Of a DNA stretch of 64,000 nucleotides, positions 1 through 15,300 are shown in pieces. Within the stretch, counting starts at the first letter, position 1, and the number at the start of each line of letters is the position of its first letter. The position numbers and the translations under genes were made by a program. Under the pieces are notes generated by a model. The model had not been told where the DNA came from and did no database searches. It saw nothing but the letters and a program-made list of their open reading frames with translations. This DNA comes from Sipunculus nudus (taxonomy: Eukaryota > Annelida > Sipuncula > Golfingiida > Sipunculidae): the NCBI GenBank assembly GCA_026874595.1, contig CM049318.1, positions 21,925,456 to 21,989,455 of the forward strand. Direction: 5' to 3'.

Positions 1-444
1 AATGTTCTCTGAAACCGCGGTGCGTATGACATTGTGTTTAACCTCATGTTAAAGTTATGAAATATGAGAATAACTCATATATAATGTAGACATCATTGTG
101 AGTGATTTGTTCGTGGTTTTTAAATTGCTTGGAGGTTAACACCGAAACCAGCCGAACTCTTGGTCGTCGCTTGGTGGTCTGGTTATTCACAAAACAGGCG
201 TGTGATACAATCAGTCTCAAACGCAGGATTTAGGTCTTTTAACATGGACACCAGGTGGTGTGCGTGCTATGATGGTTTTGATTCCGCAAGTCGCAAGCTC
301 ATTTCACATGTGTACAGGAGCAGGCAAACGGTTTAAAATCAAAACACCTGTAGTTACCATATTAGTTGATGAAGAACACAGAACATGTATATATTGATTG
401 TATAGCTAACATATCTGGTGAATAGTCCTTGAATAATATTTCAG
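1..444 (+). other. Intron (3' part) upstream of the first visible exon
   Basis: This should be intronic sequence of the MAM/TSP1 gene, because the exon at 445 begins with two bases completing a split codon. It ends in a normal acceptor (aatatttcag). I see no other exon or repeat in it. Confidence 0.6.
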
Positions 445-585
445 GTTCCTGGTCTGTCTGGGCGCCATGGGACCAATGCAGTTTGACTTGTGGTAGAGGT
501 TTCCGACAGCGCAGGCGGACATGCTCCACTGAACAATGCAGCGGGAACTGGCATGAGACGGAAATCTGCGAGAATCTGTGTCCAG
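445..585 (+). CDS. TSP1 domain exon (first visible)
   Basis: The 141-bp phase 1-1 exon follows tttcag and precedes gtacgt. It encodes one TSP1 repeat: a W-x-x-W-x-x-W ladder (WSVWAPW), CSLTCGRG, the arginine layer RQRRRTC, then CSTEQC-type and EICENLC cysteines. All six expected cysteines are present. It joins in frame to the MAM start through a split Glu codon. Confidence 0.9.
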
Positions 586-1325
586 GTACGTACACCCCTC
601 ATTGTTAAAACTCGTAAGCTTTACAAAGACCTTTTAACCGTTTTACAGAGTTTAATGTAGACTTACCTTATGTTTGCCATTGTCGGATCCGCTAATCGCA
701 GATATTGAACACTGCTCGATTTTTGCGATGAACGTATCCGGTAAACGCACAGGCAATACCACTTTATGACGTAAAATTCGGGAAGCTCTCAATTACAACA
801 TGCTACATTTGCTAAAAATCTTTAAATAGACTTGGGGAGCTCACTGAAGAGGTATTACGATAAGGAAACACATCTGTCTCTAAAATATCCCTGCAAGCAT
901 CTCACCAGGACATGTAGAAGTGCAACAATGCCCTTGACCAATTAAAGTACCCTGGCTACATAACTAAGTGGGAAACATTGGCTGCGGTAAAATTGTAGGG
1001 AATGTGGGCCTAGTTCCCCATTAAAATCAAGAAAAAGCAGGGGCGTCAATATAGGGGGGATGGGGGTATATATCCCCCCAACTTTTTGGCAAGGGGGGGG
1101 GGGGGGGGGTCAATGTAATCATTCCCCCCCCCGCCACTATTCAGAGATAATATTTATATAGTTCAAATGAGATATATAAATAAGAAGGATTATAGACTTC
1201 GGTTCCATTAATGAGTTTACCATGAAATATTTATATCTAAATGGTTTAAAATTAACATGTATACCTTATTTTTTAAAACCTTATACTTAATTGATATAAA
1301 TTTGACATGTGTGACACAAACTATT

Positions 1326-1391
<66 letters not shown>

Positions 1392-1434
1392 ATGTCTGTT
1401 TTATCCAAATTTTGACTAACCTCCACGCCTGTCA

Positions 1435-1465
<31 letters not shown>

Positions 1466-3297
1466 TCCTTGCGAGTCATCTGCCCAACCTGCGAGTCATC
1501 CCCCCCCCCCACCCTTGAAGATAAATTGACGCCACTGAGAAAAAGGAATTGTACGCTTTGTTTTTATTAACTAACATTTAGGTTTAAAGTCAATAATCTT
1601 GATTTAAAGGGACACTTTTAAGGAGGTATTGTTAGGCGTTGACCCATGTATGTGTCATGTGTTGTCATGGTTGCCGTCCGCTGATCGCATTTGGACAACG
1701 GATGCGATAAACGCAATGCGATAAACGCAGGGCTAGGTTTCTTTCACAGACACACGGTGCCCCCCCCCCTATTTTTTTTGGAAAACTTGGTAAAACAGAA
1801 GCTCTGTTTGGCAGCAAGGTGACTCAAGCAGACGACAGGTATCCAGATATTTCGTGAAACAAACTGGATAAAGAACAATACCATGTCATGTGCGAGCCAT
1901 TTTAAAGAGGCGCCAATAAGATAAATCAATATGCCAGATCGAGTAGCGCCATAGTCTCATTATCTAGTACCAGGCTTTCTTGTTGGATGTCTGTGTAGGA
2001 GGCCAACTTCAGGATGTTAAATGGCAGAGTTCAAAATTCAAATTGTTCCAATGGCAAAAGTGTAAGTTAAATACAGAAAGAGTAAAGTGGCAGGGATTAA
2101 ATATTTTGTCTTTGATATTTTACATATACTCTGATTATTTTTAAAATACATTTTGCATTTTGTAATTTCTCCATTAGGCGTAAATAAATTATCAGTCTGC
2201 TGACACCAGTTGTTTAAAATACAGGTTACACCTGATTTAAGGATAAAAGGCGTGTTTACCTTAAATTTCAAAACCAAAACATTGGTTATTAGGAAATTAC
2301 CAACATATGCTAATACTATTATTAGTTCAATACAGTTATTACGGTGGTTACTGATAAATTGTGAAAAAAATGGGGAACAGGTCCATTATGAAAGGATAGT
2401 TTTACTGAAAAACCCAGGCTCGTCGGCACCCTCCCCTCCCTGGTTTAGGAAAGTAAAGCCTCGGAATTACGATCACCAATTGAACCTCGATTAGGTAGTC
2501 ACATTGCTGAGGTGGTCGCTGGTTAGGTTTGACTGGTTAAGGGTTTTACAACAGCCGTCCGGCCGTGCGTTGTTAGCTTTAAGTGCTCTTTATCAATATT
2601 TATTTAATTTTTAAACCAAAATAATTCCTGACACTGGATTTTAAAAGGCGTGGGAAAGTGGCATTATAGATGTCTCGTTTGATATACTGCTTATATGTTC
2701 CCAACAGGGGGGGGGGGGGGGTTAATTCTTGTGAAATATTGTCTATTATTCGTTAACCAGATAAGAAAAATAAACTTACGTACACCTGCATGTACATACT
2801 AGTATAGGTTTATTTTTAGATTGGGAGGTATGCATAAAATGACCCTTAACGACATTGACATGTATTAAAATTATTTTATATCATTAAATATCGATATACA
2901 TGTCTAATTGATATTGTGACATAAACATTCCTTATTTTTCTTGAAATATTAAAAAAAAAAAACCTTTATATTGTCGTGATGATGCCATACGTAGAAAATG
3001 TTGTTGCGCATGTACAGCGACCTTTCAGTGATCTTTTATCCTATTACCCTTTTTTCACCCTACTTTTTGCAGCACTCTTTTTTTACTCTTTTTTTCAGTG
3101 AAAAAAATGTGTATATACTAGTTCCTAGTACTATATACTAGTACTACTATATACTAGTTCGCTCCTGCACTAACGGTCCAGTTAGAACAATAATGGAACA
3201 CTTCTCAGTTTTTGTGTACAAATGTCAAGCATGTGTCACAATACGGAAAATGCCTTTATCTTCATGTAGGGGGATGTGTTTTGGACTTTTGGAGCGG

Positions 3298-3374
<77 letters not shown>

Positions 3375-5009
3375 ATATGCTCAGTGACCTCTCAGTGTCC
3401 TTCAAGTGCATTATTTGAATGTCTCTCTCTAAAATTAAAACATCTGGTATAAGTAATTAACTCCTGAAATGTTCATGCTTCATTTTACAATCAATTGTTT
3501 TTGTAATTGTAAATGTAATATATATGTGTGTGTGTGTTTGTGTGTGTGAATGTTCAAGGCGACCTAAGGCTATATTCAGATTATATGATAACGTGTCTTA
3601 AAAGTCTGTCTTTAACAAGTAGGCTTAATATTTCCATTACAGAGGAGGGGTTTACCTGCGACTTCGAAACTAACTGCTCGTACATAAAGGACATCAGTAC
3701 CGGAAGTTACCACTGGTTTAGAGGAGGACCAGACACGCCTACAAGAAACACTGGCCCACGCGGCGACCAATCCGGTGTTGACTATAAGGGTAGGTACACA
3801 TTATATATTTTGATCTAAATAACAATAAAACATATGCAGGTCTTTCAAGAGTAACACTTATTCGAGGATTTACTGAAAATGACGCTTATTGCACTTTTGT
3901 CACTCTTTTATTTTTGCAGCTTGCGGCACTATTTTTATTTTTTTACTTTTTTTTTTTGTTGGAAAAAATGACAATATTGTTTCCCTCCTCTTCTAATTGT
4001 CCATTTAGAACAAGAATGAAACAGATCTCAATTTTTGTGTGTGCAATATCAAGCATGTGTCACAACACATGGAAAATGCCCTTATCTTCATGCAGAGGGA
4101 TGTGCCATGCGTTTTTGAGTAAAATATGAGAAAAAAATCTTTATTCAGTTTGTGATAAAAAATGGTGAATCGTCGCTAATTTTACTGTGTTTTCACCCTT
4201 AATTTTAAGGAAAGCTGCTCCTTTTTACCAGAGCACTTACTCTTGTTTTTCGGGCATATATATATACTTTTTGCTGGCCTGATATGACGATTAGTATATT
4301 CAACCACTTGTATTTCCACAAAATCCTTGTTCGACTATAATTAACAAACCACGAATATGAAATACTAAACTGAAATTTTCAGCAGAATATTTTCTACTGG
4401 AGGGGTTCTCCCAGTCCAAGCGTTTGATAACCATTCATTTTTTAGAGATCTGTTGTACCAAGAGCACAGGCATACGGAGAAAATAATAAAAATTTAATAA
4501 TTATAAATGTAATAGATACATAAGAAGAGCAGAACCATGATATCGCAAAGCGATCACCGAAAAAATAAGATAAAGACCAGTGTTTTAGGTCTCGAGGCCG
4601 GGATCTGCCGGCCTTAGACTCGGCCTTCCCTCACAGGGGCGTCAATATAGGGGGGGATGGGGGGTATATATACCCCCCACTTTTTGACAAGGGGGGATGG
4701 TCAACGTAATCATCCCCCCCCCCACTTTTCAGAGAATAATATCATAATATTGCAAATAAAATATATTAATAAATAGAATTAAAGACTTTGGATCCATTTA
4801 CTAAAAAATGTTATATCTAAACCTTGCTTAGAATTCACAATATAACTTATTTTCTAAAAAATTATAATTATTTGAAATATGATTAAGTTTATACATATAT
4901 AATTATATATAATTATATATAATCATATATATATATATATATATAGTTGAATATGTCGCTCTGACACGCTGAAAAGGTATAAATATATATTTATATATAT
5001 ATATTTATT

Positions 5010-5081
<72 letters not shown>

Positions 5082-8000
5082 AAGTCATCCCCCCCCCCCC
5101 ACCCTGGAAGAAAAATTGACGCCACTGTTCCCTCAGAAGGCTATTACTTGGACTCCAAGTTTGACCTATTTTGTATACATGCTATAACTCATACCAGAAT
5201 TCAGATACTGAATCTTAGTTGTATGGACTCTGACTTGGTTGGCTGTGACTCGACCTGGGTCTTGGCCTAAGAGGGTCGGAACTGGGACCCGATCATGACC
5301 TCGGAGGGTCTTTGCCTCGGAGGGTCGTGACTGGGCCTCGGCAATGGTCTCGGAGGGAATTGACTTGGTTTGGCCTCTGAGGGTCGGGACTCGGACTCGG
5401 TCATGCTCTCGGAGGGTCGTGACTCGGCCTTGGCCTCGGATACAGAAACTGACAGAAGAGAGGAACACCGACAGTTTTGCCCTCTAGGAGGCCTGAGTAC
5501 GTCCACCGGCAAAAAATGACCAAAATATGAATAAAGAAACTCACCAACCCCATTCCTCCGAGTGCAGAAGTCTGATGGACCTGAAGGCGACCTGTAGTTA
5601 TCATATTGTATCCGCCAAAACAGAGTTTTGTGGATAATATGTTTTCAGTAGCACGCCGCCGCCGCATAGGTTTCTGGAGAACTCCTCCGTAACAACTGGG
5701 CAGAATTTTTTTAAAATTATGGAATTATGTGAACTGCTGCGCCCTCATTTTTGGTTGACCTCTGACCTTACCTCTCGCCAGTGCATCCATCTGTGCGTCT
5801 GTCTAGACTAATTAACCCGCATATCTTCGGACTTGTTTGGCCAATCAGGAAAAAAAAATGCACAAATGTAGCCCTTGGATAGCTTTATAACAACATCAAA
5901 AATGGTGCCGCCACCTGCAACTATTTTTGAACAGCGTCCATCTGTTCATCTGCCTTGGGATAAAATTACTCCTATCTCTGCAGTGAATGGACTAATCCAC
6001 CTGAAATGTTGCATGTGTATTCATTCTGGATAGCTTTCTTAATTTTGAAATAGGTGGCGCCAACTGCATTCACGTTCTGGCTACAGACATCCAGACTTAT
6101 ATCTCATGACTGTTTTGATGTGTCCTCCTGAAATTTTGCATGTGTATAGATCTTACATAGCTCTTAATCATACGTAAAACTGGTGGCGACATCTGCCACC
6201 ATTTTTGCACAGCGTCCGTCTGTTTGTCTGCCGTGGGATAAAATCATTCCTATTTCGGCAGTGGTTTGACTTATCTGCCTAAAATTTTGCATGTATTTAC
6301 ATCTTGGATAGCTTTCTCGAATTTGTGACAGGTGGCTCCACCTACTTTCACGTTCAGGCTGCAGATATCCATGCTAATATGCAACACACCTCTCTCTATT
6401 TCCCCCATGCCACTCAATCCATGCCTTACTTCACCCGTCCCACTTCGGTTTCGGCAGATACATGTAGTCGCTTGTCTACTACCCGTATTCTAGTTATCTT
6501 TCATGACGGTGACATCTATAACACTGACGCATTAAACCACACTTCAGTGGCGAAAATCCCCTCCCACGTAATATCTGTGAACTCTGGCTTCCATATCACT
6601 CTCCCATCATGAATGGATTATATTTAAACGATGCGTTACTGGTGTCTGGGCTTCAAGAATATTCCTGATATAATCGCCAGTTAAAAACTTTAAGCAATTC
6701 CTAAAGGTTCAGGGGTTTGTCCCGGTGCCCAGATATCTGAAAACAGGTTTTGTTAGTGGCACTACACTTAAAATTATGTTGGAAATTGAAAGCATTCACT
6801 GAACGTCGCCAGTCGCTTAAACCTCTCTATCCAGAAATACAAAAGCCGTGGTACGTCAGTAGTCAACTCATTCTATCGTATCAATGAGAAAAAAAGCTCT
6901 ATACACATACGTTCGTTCAAGATGATGTTCTCGCCAAAAACATTTAGTCAATTAATTCTATACATGGTTAACATGTTACTATAAGGAACCTTCATTTAAC
7001 CTTTTCCTAGCCGTCAACACACGACTCAGTAGGCACTTATAGTGGGCTCGTAAACTTAACTTCAGTCGTGATACAAGCCATACAGAGGAAGGTATTGCTG
7101 CGGTCTTGCATCGTGTTGCGATTATATCGCGGTAAACCGCTCATCATCTCGACATAGGGTTACGAATAATGAGTTAACACAAAAGAATATATGTGAACTC
7201 ACAACCTAACCTGAAAATCTTTCTCCTGCAAATGCGTCATGTCCTGCCCAGCGTACAAGTTTGCTCTCATCCAGTTACCCGTGCGAGCCATGTTTGTATT
7301 CGTGCGGTCAGAAATTTTATCGGATTTTATCTTGACTTTGTTAGGTGTTGTTAGAAGGTATACTCAAATCGCTAACAGTAGGTCTGGATTTTAGTTCAGC
7401 TGACTGTAAGTCATCTGAGCTATAGCGATCACTCTTTGTCCATCGTCCGTCTGTCTGTCCGTCTGTCCGTCCGTTAACCAGGCACAAATCGTAACCGCTG
7501 GACCTAGAATCTTGTAACTTGACATTCTGAGAGGTCCATAAAAAATCTCCTTGGAAACCAGAAATAAGGTCTCTGTTACCCATACTCTTTGAGCTATGGG
7601 TCCCCAAAGTACCCCCCTCCCCCAGAATAGTCAAAAATTTCATACAAAGACTTCAATATCTCATTAACTACATCGCTAATGGTCATGATTTTTGGCATAC
7701 ATATTGATCATGAGATGTTCCATCAGTTCCTGCAGACTGGTGGTGCCACCTATAGTTTTCATTTTTTTTACGAATTGTTTTCTCTATTTTTGAGACCTTT
7801 AAAAATGTTAACATATGTTAACAGGGCACCAATCGTAAAGACTGGACCTAGAATCTTCATTCTTGACACAGTGAGAGACCTATGAAAAGTCTCCATGGAA
7901 ACCGGAAATTAGGTGTCTGTAACCCATATCCTTTAAGCTGTATGGCTCCAAAATACCCCCCAGAATTATGAAAAATTTCATACAAAAACTGCAGTATCTC

Positions 8001-8775
8001 AATAACTACAACACTGATGGTCATGATTTTTGGCATTAATATTGATCATGAGATGTTCCATCAGTTTCTGTAGACTGGTGGCGCCACCTGTATTTTTCGA
8101 TTCTTTACGAAATGTTTTCTCATTTTTGAGACCTTTAAAAATGTGAACATCTGTTATTAAAACAGGGCACAAATCGTAACAACTGGACCTAGAATCTTCA
8201 TTCTTGTCATGCAAGGAGGCTCTTGAAAAGTGTCTGTGGAAACCTGAAATTAGGTCTCTGTTATGGATATTGACCATTAAGTGTTTTTATTAGTTTCAGC
8301 AAACTGAAGGAGCCACCTGTATTTTTTTAAAGTTTACGCCTTTTTTCTCTATTTTTGATATATATAAATACATACACAATCTTGACCTGTTTGTTAATCT
8401 GATTGATGCTTCAGTTGATTGGGTATATACTACCATTCAGATGATAAAATTTCTTTTTGCGAACCTATTCCTAGTCAGCTGAGGGTCATGACCAATGGGT
8501 CACTTGTTATCAAATGACAGCGTACTTGTAAGCCATGAGGCGTTGAAAAAATGAAAATATTGGATTCCTCATAGAGCCTTAAGGGCCCGTGGAAGGATGT
8601 AAAGGCACTCTGACAGCCGGTTCGCTGGTTGTAAACTCTAATGTCAGAGGAGCGAAAGGGATCTAACCTTTCACCTCCCTGGCAAGCTGGTTTGCTAAAA
8701 TAAAATATTGAGGTATCACTTAACCCAACTGCTCACTTTTGTTAATTTTTTTTAATGCAAGGAATACTTCAGTTT

Positions 8776-8845
<70 letters not shown>

Positions 8846-9257
8846 CTTATTTACCATATTAACTTTAGTTCTATGTCACTATTTCATTACATGTAATACT
8901 CCTGTTTAAGGGAAACAATACTTTTTAACTTCAAAGATTAAGGTTTCGTGATAAATTTACTCGTAATGAGTTTTAATATTCTATCAATCTTTACATGTAA
9001 TGATGGTACTTGGCCGGAAGCAAACACTTGGCATTCTCTGATTTTCAGTTTGACTGCGCTCCATTAGTAATGAGAGTCAGAAGATTTTTTTTATGGAATA
9101 TACATTTTATATGCTATCAGGCTTGTGGCTACCTTTTTCAACAACCTTGATTCAACCCCCCCTCCTGGTGTTAAGTTAATGAATAATGGACAAGCTTGCA
9201 AATGTCAGGGCCGAAATCATAACTGTCAATCAAATTAAACTATTAACATACAAAATG

Positions 9258-9324
<67 letters not shown>

Positions 9325-12300
9325 TGTTCACGCGCTGTGTAAACTAGAACACATGTACCGGAAACTGTACCGGCTTAAATGGGTTTATTTGATTGGTTAA
9401 ATCCTCGATGCCATCCCGGCAGTGCTAAACGTTTGATCACAAGACGTCAGCAAATTTCTAACAGGTGTACGCTAGCCAATTTTTTGTTCCAGGGCCTTAT
9501 TCATTATTCATGGAATAGACACCAGAGCGGGTCGTTGAATCAAGGTCTGTGAAAGCATAGCCTCATCCTTGGTTGTATGAAAATGGGAGAATACACGCTA
9601 GTTTTTCTGCTTTTATGCTTCATTTAATTGCAGGTGGGAAATTCATGTATACTGAAGCCTCGCACGGAAGAGAAAATGACAGGGCAGTGTTTAAAGTTAG
9701 CCCGGACATCAAGGGGACAGGCACACAATACTGCCTATCCTTCTGGTATCACATGTACGGCCGCCATATTGGAACACTCCGAGTGAAGTACAGTCACATA
9801 ACGGAGCGGTTTAATTATACTCTTCTACCTCTTACAGGTACTTATTTATATTTTTTTTTTCTCGACGATATTAAAGTCTGATTTATTTCAGTTGTCAGAT
9901 TATGTATTAACCAGGTTTATGCAGTAGAAATTCTGTATATATAGTTCTATATATGACCTAATGAATACTACATTAAGAAAAATAAAAAGGATCGCAAGCT
10001 CATTTAACCCTTTCCATTTCAGACAAATTATAGATTTCGGACAATTTTAATATCTTAATATCTACACTGTAGTAAATATAAGTGTCCATTTCTTCCTTGC
10101 CAATTTTTTAACAGTTACTTTAGAGAGTGTTCGAGAATCATCACACTGGTTTATACCTAGCGTGAGCCCATAGGATAAACCATATACCCAAAATATACAC
10201 ACCCCTCCTACACTAAGTGGACTCGCCCATTATTATTGTCCAGATGATAAATGTGGGTGGCCCTATGTATGTGTCAGGGCAGGGCAGAAAGGTTAAACAC
10301 TGGCGAGGTTGAGTAACCCGCAACTTTCCGTGTGTTTAGTAAGATGCATACCTCATTTATGACTGGCAGTGTGATCATGTTTTTTGCAAAGTTATATAAA
10401 CCCCTTAGGCAAAAAAAAAATAAATAAATAAAAATAAAAGCTGTCGTTCTCAGGCGCCCGCGTCAATTTTCAACCCCCGCTTTAAACATTTTTTTTTTAT
10501 TTTCAATAGAAATATACCTATTTTGAGCTCCAGGCGCTCGGACATTTCTTTCTAGAAGATAAAATCATACATTTTTTATGAAATTTTCATTGTTTATTTA
10601 TAGTACAGGCATTTTACCCGAAATAAGTGGTCAACCTCACACAAATTGCAACAAAAGCAAACGCAACTGATTTTGATTCCTTAGTATGGCCTTAATGTAA
10701 TAAAAAAAATCCTAAGCAATTGTGTGGGTGGAAAGTTTGAAAATCGTCAAATTTGACAAAGTAGAAAATACCTTTTATTTCACCATATATACATCAGCGT
10801 TCAAACGGTGTTGTATGAATAATAACTTGGTTATCGTCTTATAGCCTCTTGCTTATTCTTGTTCAAGTAGTTTTGAAATAAAGTGTACTTCATGAACTAT
10901 AAGACACTATGGTACAGATATAAAATCAGCAGTCTGTGATTTAAAGGGACATCATGACATGAGCAACACTATCTGAAAATGGAAACAATAACCAAAGATC
11001 TCCGGAAAACCTTATCAATCTCCAAAGTGTTGACATACATTATAATTTTTAGTTCAGCCGCTTATAAGTCATTTGAGCTATAGTTATGATCCATTGTCTG
11101 TCATCCGTCCGTCCGTCTGTCTGTCCGTTTGACTGGCACGTTTTGGAACGATTAGACCGACAAATCCAAAATATGACATACAATTCAATGTCCATAAGTT
11201 CTCTAATGCGACTTCGGTCCTTCGAGAATATAAGGAGAAACCTGTTGTTACACTTCATGACTGCCTAAAATCAAAACCCCTCTTCTGTGTTTGTTCATAT
11301 TTATAACCATTTATAAATTTCCGCTATATATTTCCTATGAACGGGCCAAAAATTAGGTCAATATTACATAATTTTTAAAAATTATGGACCAAAGCATTAA
11401 TAAGATACCTTATCAAAATATAAAGAAATATATTTTTTTGTCTTAACATGGTAACTGCTATAGTTGGAGATTTTTTTCAAGTTAACAACTATTTTATCAA
11501 GATTTAATTGTATGAAAGAAATTAGATCAATTTTGCAAATTCTTAAAATTATTAGCATGAGTGTATTATTAGTAACTTAAATTTTGCCAAACTTTGACCA
11601 TGGCACATTTTATTCTAGTAAGCACTGCTGATTTGATTTTCACAGCATATACACATAAGGATTTAATCGGTTGAAATATGAAATTTGAAATCAAAGCTCA
11701 CAAACAAGGCGAGGTAAAATTTGACTGGGGGGGGGGCTCTATTGTATTCACTTGCATTGCCAAGATCCACTTGCATTGTCAATAATCCCCCCCCCCCCCC
11801 CCAAGCTGTCGAAGGTGCACAGTTATTCTCAAATCACTCCCATTACCCCCACAGCAATGTACATAAAGTGTAAGGGAATAATTGTTATTGCTTGAACTGT
11901 ATTTCCAAAACTGAAACGCTGTTTTATCTCCAATGTAATCTACAAGATGCCATGTTGTGGTATTGTGGCTCTTAATTCCTTTTGAATAATTTCGAAATAA
12001 GATTAAATCCATCAGTTTGCATAATGTGATGTTGTATGAGCAAAATTAGCGATAAATGATGATGATATTTAGAATTTCGAATTGACTTATATATGTATAT
12101 CCAAATATATATGATATTTCAAATGTATGAATATTATAAACTTTAAAAAAAATGAAAAAATAAAAAGTGAGGAACTAATGCAAACTTTTGTTCATCAATT
12201 TCCTGCCCAAGGAGAATGGGAAATAATGTGATCAGATTTGTTCGTCTACCTGTCTGTCTGTTGATTTATAAATATTCAGTAATTATGCATCTACTGTTTT

Positions 12301-15300
12301 TCCTGTACGAACTGTTGAATTAAGTTTCATATCCCATATGTAAATGCAGAGATGTTGAAACTCCCACTATTCAGCGCCTCAAAATCCCTCCCCCACCATA
12401 AGTCCTTGCACCTGTGGACTGGGGACGTTAATTATAAGGCAACTGTATAAAATGGTATGAAAAAAAAAAGATTTGGATTTAATTGAACAAACGTTCCAAC
12501 TACTGAGCTGTCAACAACTTATCAACATGTCAACCACAGATCAGGGAAATGGTATAGATCTCATGTTTACAAATTGCTCACATGCTCCAGTTTCACCATT
12601 AGAAAACACATGGTCAGATCACAAAGTATTATTTGCAACAATTTTCTTACTTATCAGTTCAGATCAATCATATCAAACAATACCTAGCTTATACTACCTT
12701 TTCCGCTCAGACGTTATCTTTATTAGTTTATATTTTAGATTTTTTTACCACCATATCAATAAAATCATGTAGATATGTAATGAGCACATGTTAAATCAGA
12801 CGTCATCTTGTCCATTCTTATCACAAAGTGTCTGTTGTCAGTTACGCACAGGGTTTCCAGCAGTCTACTCGGATAAAAAATCTCTGACTTTTAAATTTAA
12901 ACTTTATTTATTTAATATAGCGCCTACTTTTATAAATATTTTTATTCAGCGCTTTACAAAAGTACTAAATTATATTATGACACAAGAGTTAAAATTTAAT
13001 AAAAATCTAAGTCGAAAAAAGGTACGTTTTCAATTTTCTTTTAAAGTCGTCAATATTTTCGCTTCATTTAACATCATTAGAAAGTTCAATCCAAAGAGAT
13101 CGTCCAAACGTTTTGTTAGACTATTCAGCTGGTTTTCTTGGAAAAAAACTAAGCCACCAAAACGTCATTCTACTGCAAACCGATTTTTTTTAATTGTAAC
13201 TGAAAAGCAAAGCAAAATGAAACTAGAAATTCGGAATTGACAATTCAAAATTAATTATTAATAATATTCAAAGATCCATGCACTCTGTTATCAAGCATAT
13301 ATCATGTGTATAAATTTATCCCACAATAACAAAAAATGACTTCAGTGGATCAAAGTAACTGCACTCTGTTTTGCCTTTGTACTTTGCGACCTGTGCAGAT
13401 TCATGTCCTTGTGAAAATGTTTTACTTGTACTATATATTAGTTATGCATTACCGTTAAGAAACAGGTGGCCTTGCATTAATGGTCGGTGCTACATGTATA
13501 CATTTTGTATATCAATGCTATGCATTGTCAACTTACATGTGTTTACAATAATCTAAAGGAAATAAGATTTTACCTACGGACACAACAAAACTTTAATTAA
13601 AAGGAAAATAAAAATGTAGTATGAAATTATTGAATGCTGGCTCATGACATGAAAAAAAGGCTTCCTACCTGATAATCAACCACAGTCGCCATAGCCAGGG
13701 TACACGCTATGTGATTATTTTTGCACGTGCATCTGACGGTGCTGCAGTTACTCTGACAGTTGCATCTAATAACCTGTTGGAGCGTTTCAAAAGCATGCGT
13801 CTCGTCATTTGACATAAACTAACCAATCGTGAATGTTTTAGTTTACTTTCTAACAACCCCTACCTGGCGAGAACAATTCCGTTTTAACCCAGCATATCGG
13901 TCAAGCCCTCTTCATGTTTGTTGAAAATCTAATTACTACAATATTATTGCAACAGGTTAGGTGAGCGCTGCACATTACCAAATTAGGGTTACCTGCTCAA
14001 TATAAATGCCAACTGAGTCGTGTTACAACCCCCATCCCTACCGCACCCCATGCTTCAGACCGTTTACACATCGACCCCTACATATGAGTCTTGGGTATTT
14101 TTAAATTAACAAATAAAGACAAGAATTGAATTCTGCGGCCCCCAAAAAACCTGAAAATGTCGTATTACATATTTATACCCTTTTGATTAATTAAATTTTA
14201 TGGATTCTAGGCCTTCTGGCGGCCATTTTGGATATTCCCAAATTTTACTACTTTCCCCCAGGAGAATATCTTAGGACTTTTTATATGTTCAAAAGGATAC
14301 CTTCTGGGATACAAAACAAATGAGATAGCTTTTGTTGCAATTTGTGTGAGGTCATGTTACAAAATGACTGTACTGTTAGTGCTTTTGCTTGTTTAGCAAA
14401 ATAATCTGTTATTATCATGCTTTTCCCTTATCATTTGACATTTTTATCGAAACATACAGAAAAAATAAAAAAAAAAAAAAAACGCCCGCCTGCATTGATT
14501 TATGAAAAAAGTGCCTGAGAACCAAACCTTATTTTTATTTTTGGTCTTATAAATTCGGAAGATCTTTCAACATTTTAGTTTTTTAAAAACTCAGATTGCT
14601 GTGTTTCTGCATTTTATCGGTGGGAAAATGCTACAAGCCTAAGAGAGCCTCTGAACAGTAAAGAGCAAAGTCACAAATCCTTGGCTAAATAAACCCAGTC
14701 CTGGGCATAATTTGGCATGTAGAGTATAATCTGAGTGTTTGGAAATGCTCAGAATTTAAGTTTTGAACAGTGCAATTTAATAAATTAAACTTTGAACAGT
14801 TAAATGAAACGTGTATTATGTTTACATAATTTTCGAATTTGAGCAGGGAACTCATAAAATTGTCAATGATTTCCTTTCATGGAATAGATTCTAGCAGGGT
14901 AATCAGTTCATCAAATTTTTATAATGCTGTGAATTCCTTGTATTGATTTATATATTGAACTGTCATGCATTTCTTGAAAATGGTTATACCGCTGTTGTGA
15001 ATAATTAAGGTGCACTTAATGATGTCTAACAAACTTTTTTTTTATAAGATATTCCTTTCATCTTAATAGTTTGTCAAACCTGTGGACAGATGGCACTGAC
15101 AATTAAAGTTCACACACGGGGCTCTGTACACATCTTTCGCTATAATATTTTTGATGATATCTATCCAATGGATTCTGAACCTGAAATAATTTCAAACATA
15201 TGTTAAAATTCTTAGACATGGTGAAGAAAGAAATTACATTCACAGTGAATCCTTTGACAAAAAATATATAGTCAACCAGCTTTATTACCAGTGATATTAT

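Larger units (their letters stand above)
586..3642 (+). other. Intron between TSP1 and MAM exons
   Basis: Non-coding. It holds hAT-like MITE copy 1 (1038-1537), long poly-G and poly-C runs (about 1094-1110, 1435-1452 and 2706-2721) and a (TA)n tract at 3300-3371. The small open frames here are repeat-derived or AT-rich and show no family resemblance. Confidence 0.7.
3790..9633 (+). other. Intron inside the MAM domain
   Basis: A 5.8-kb non-coding interval. It holds MITE copy 2 (4634-5127), a CTCGGAGGGTC-type degenerate repeat (5230-5440), a 278-bp direct repeat (about 5900-6340), dispersed repeat R1 (7015-7370 and 8520-8700) apparently split by a ~1.15-kb tandem element, and (TA)n tracts at 8777 and 9261. 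No further exon is needed, because the MAM domain is continuous across the junction. Confidence 0.7.

Noticed and set aside
12788-13240. 150-residue frame in the MAM intron
   Set aside because: AT-rich composition, no recognisable domain, and it lies inside an intron between two MAM exons that join in frame.
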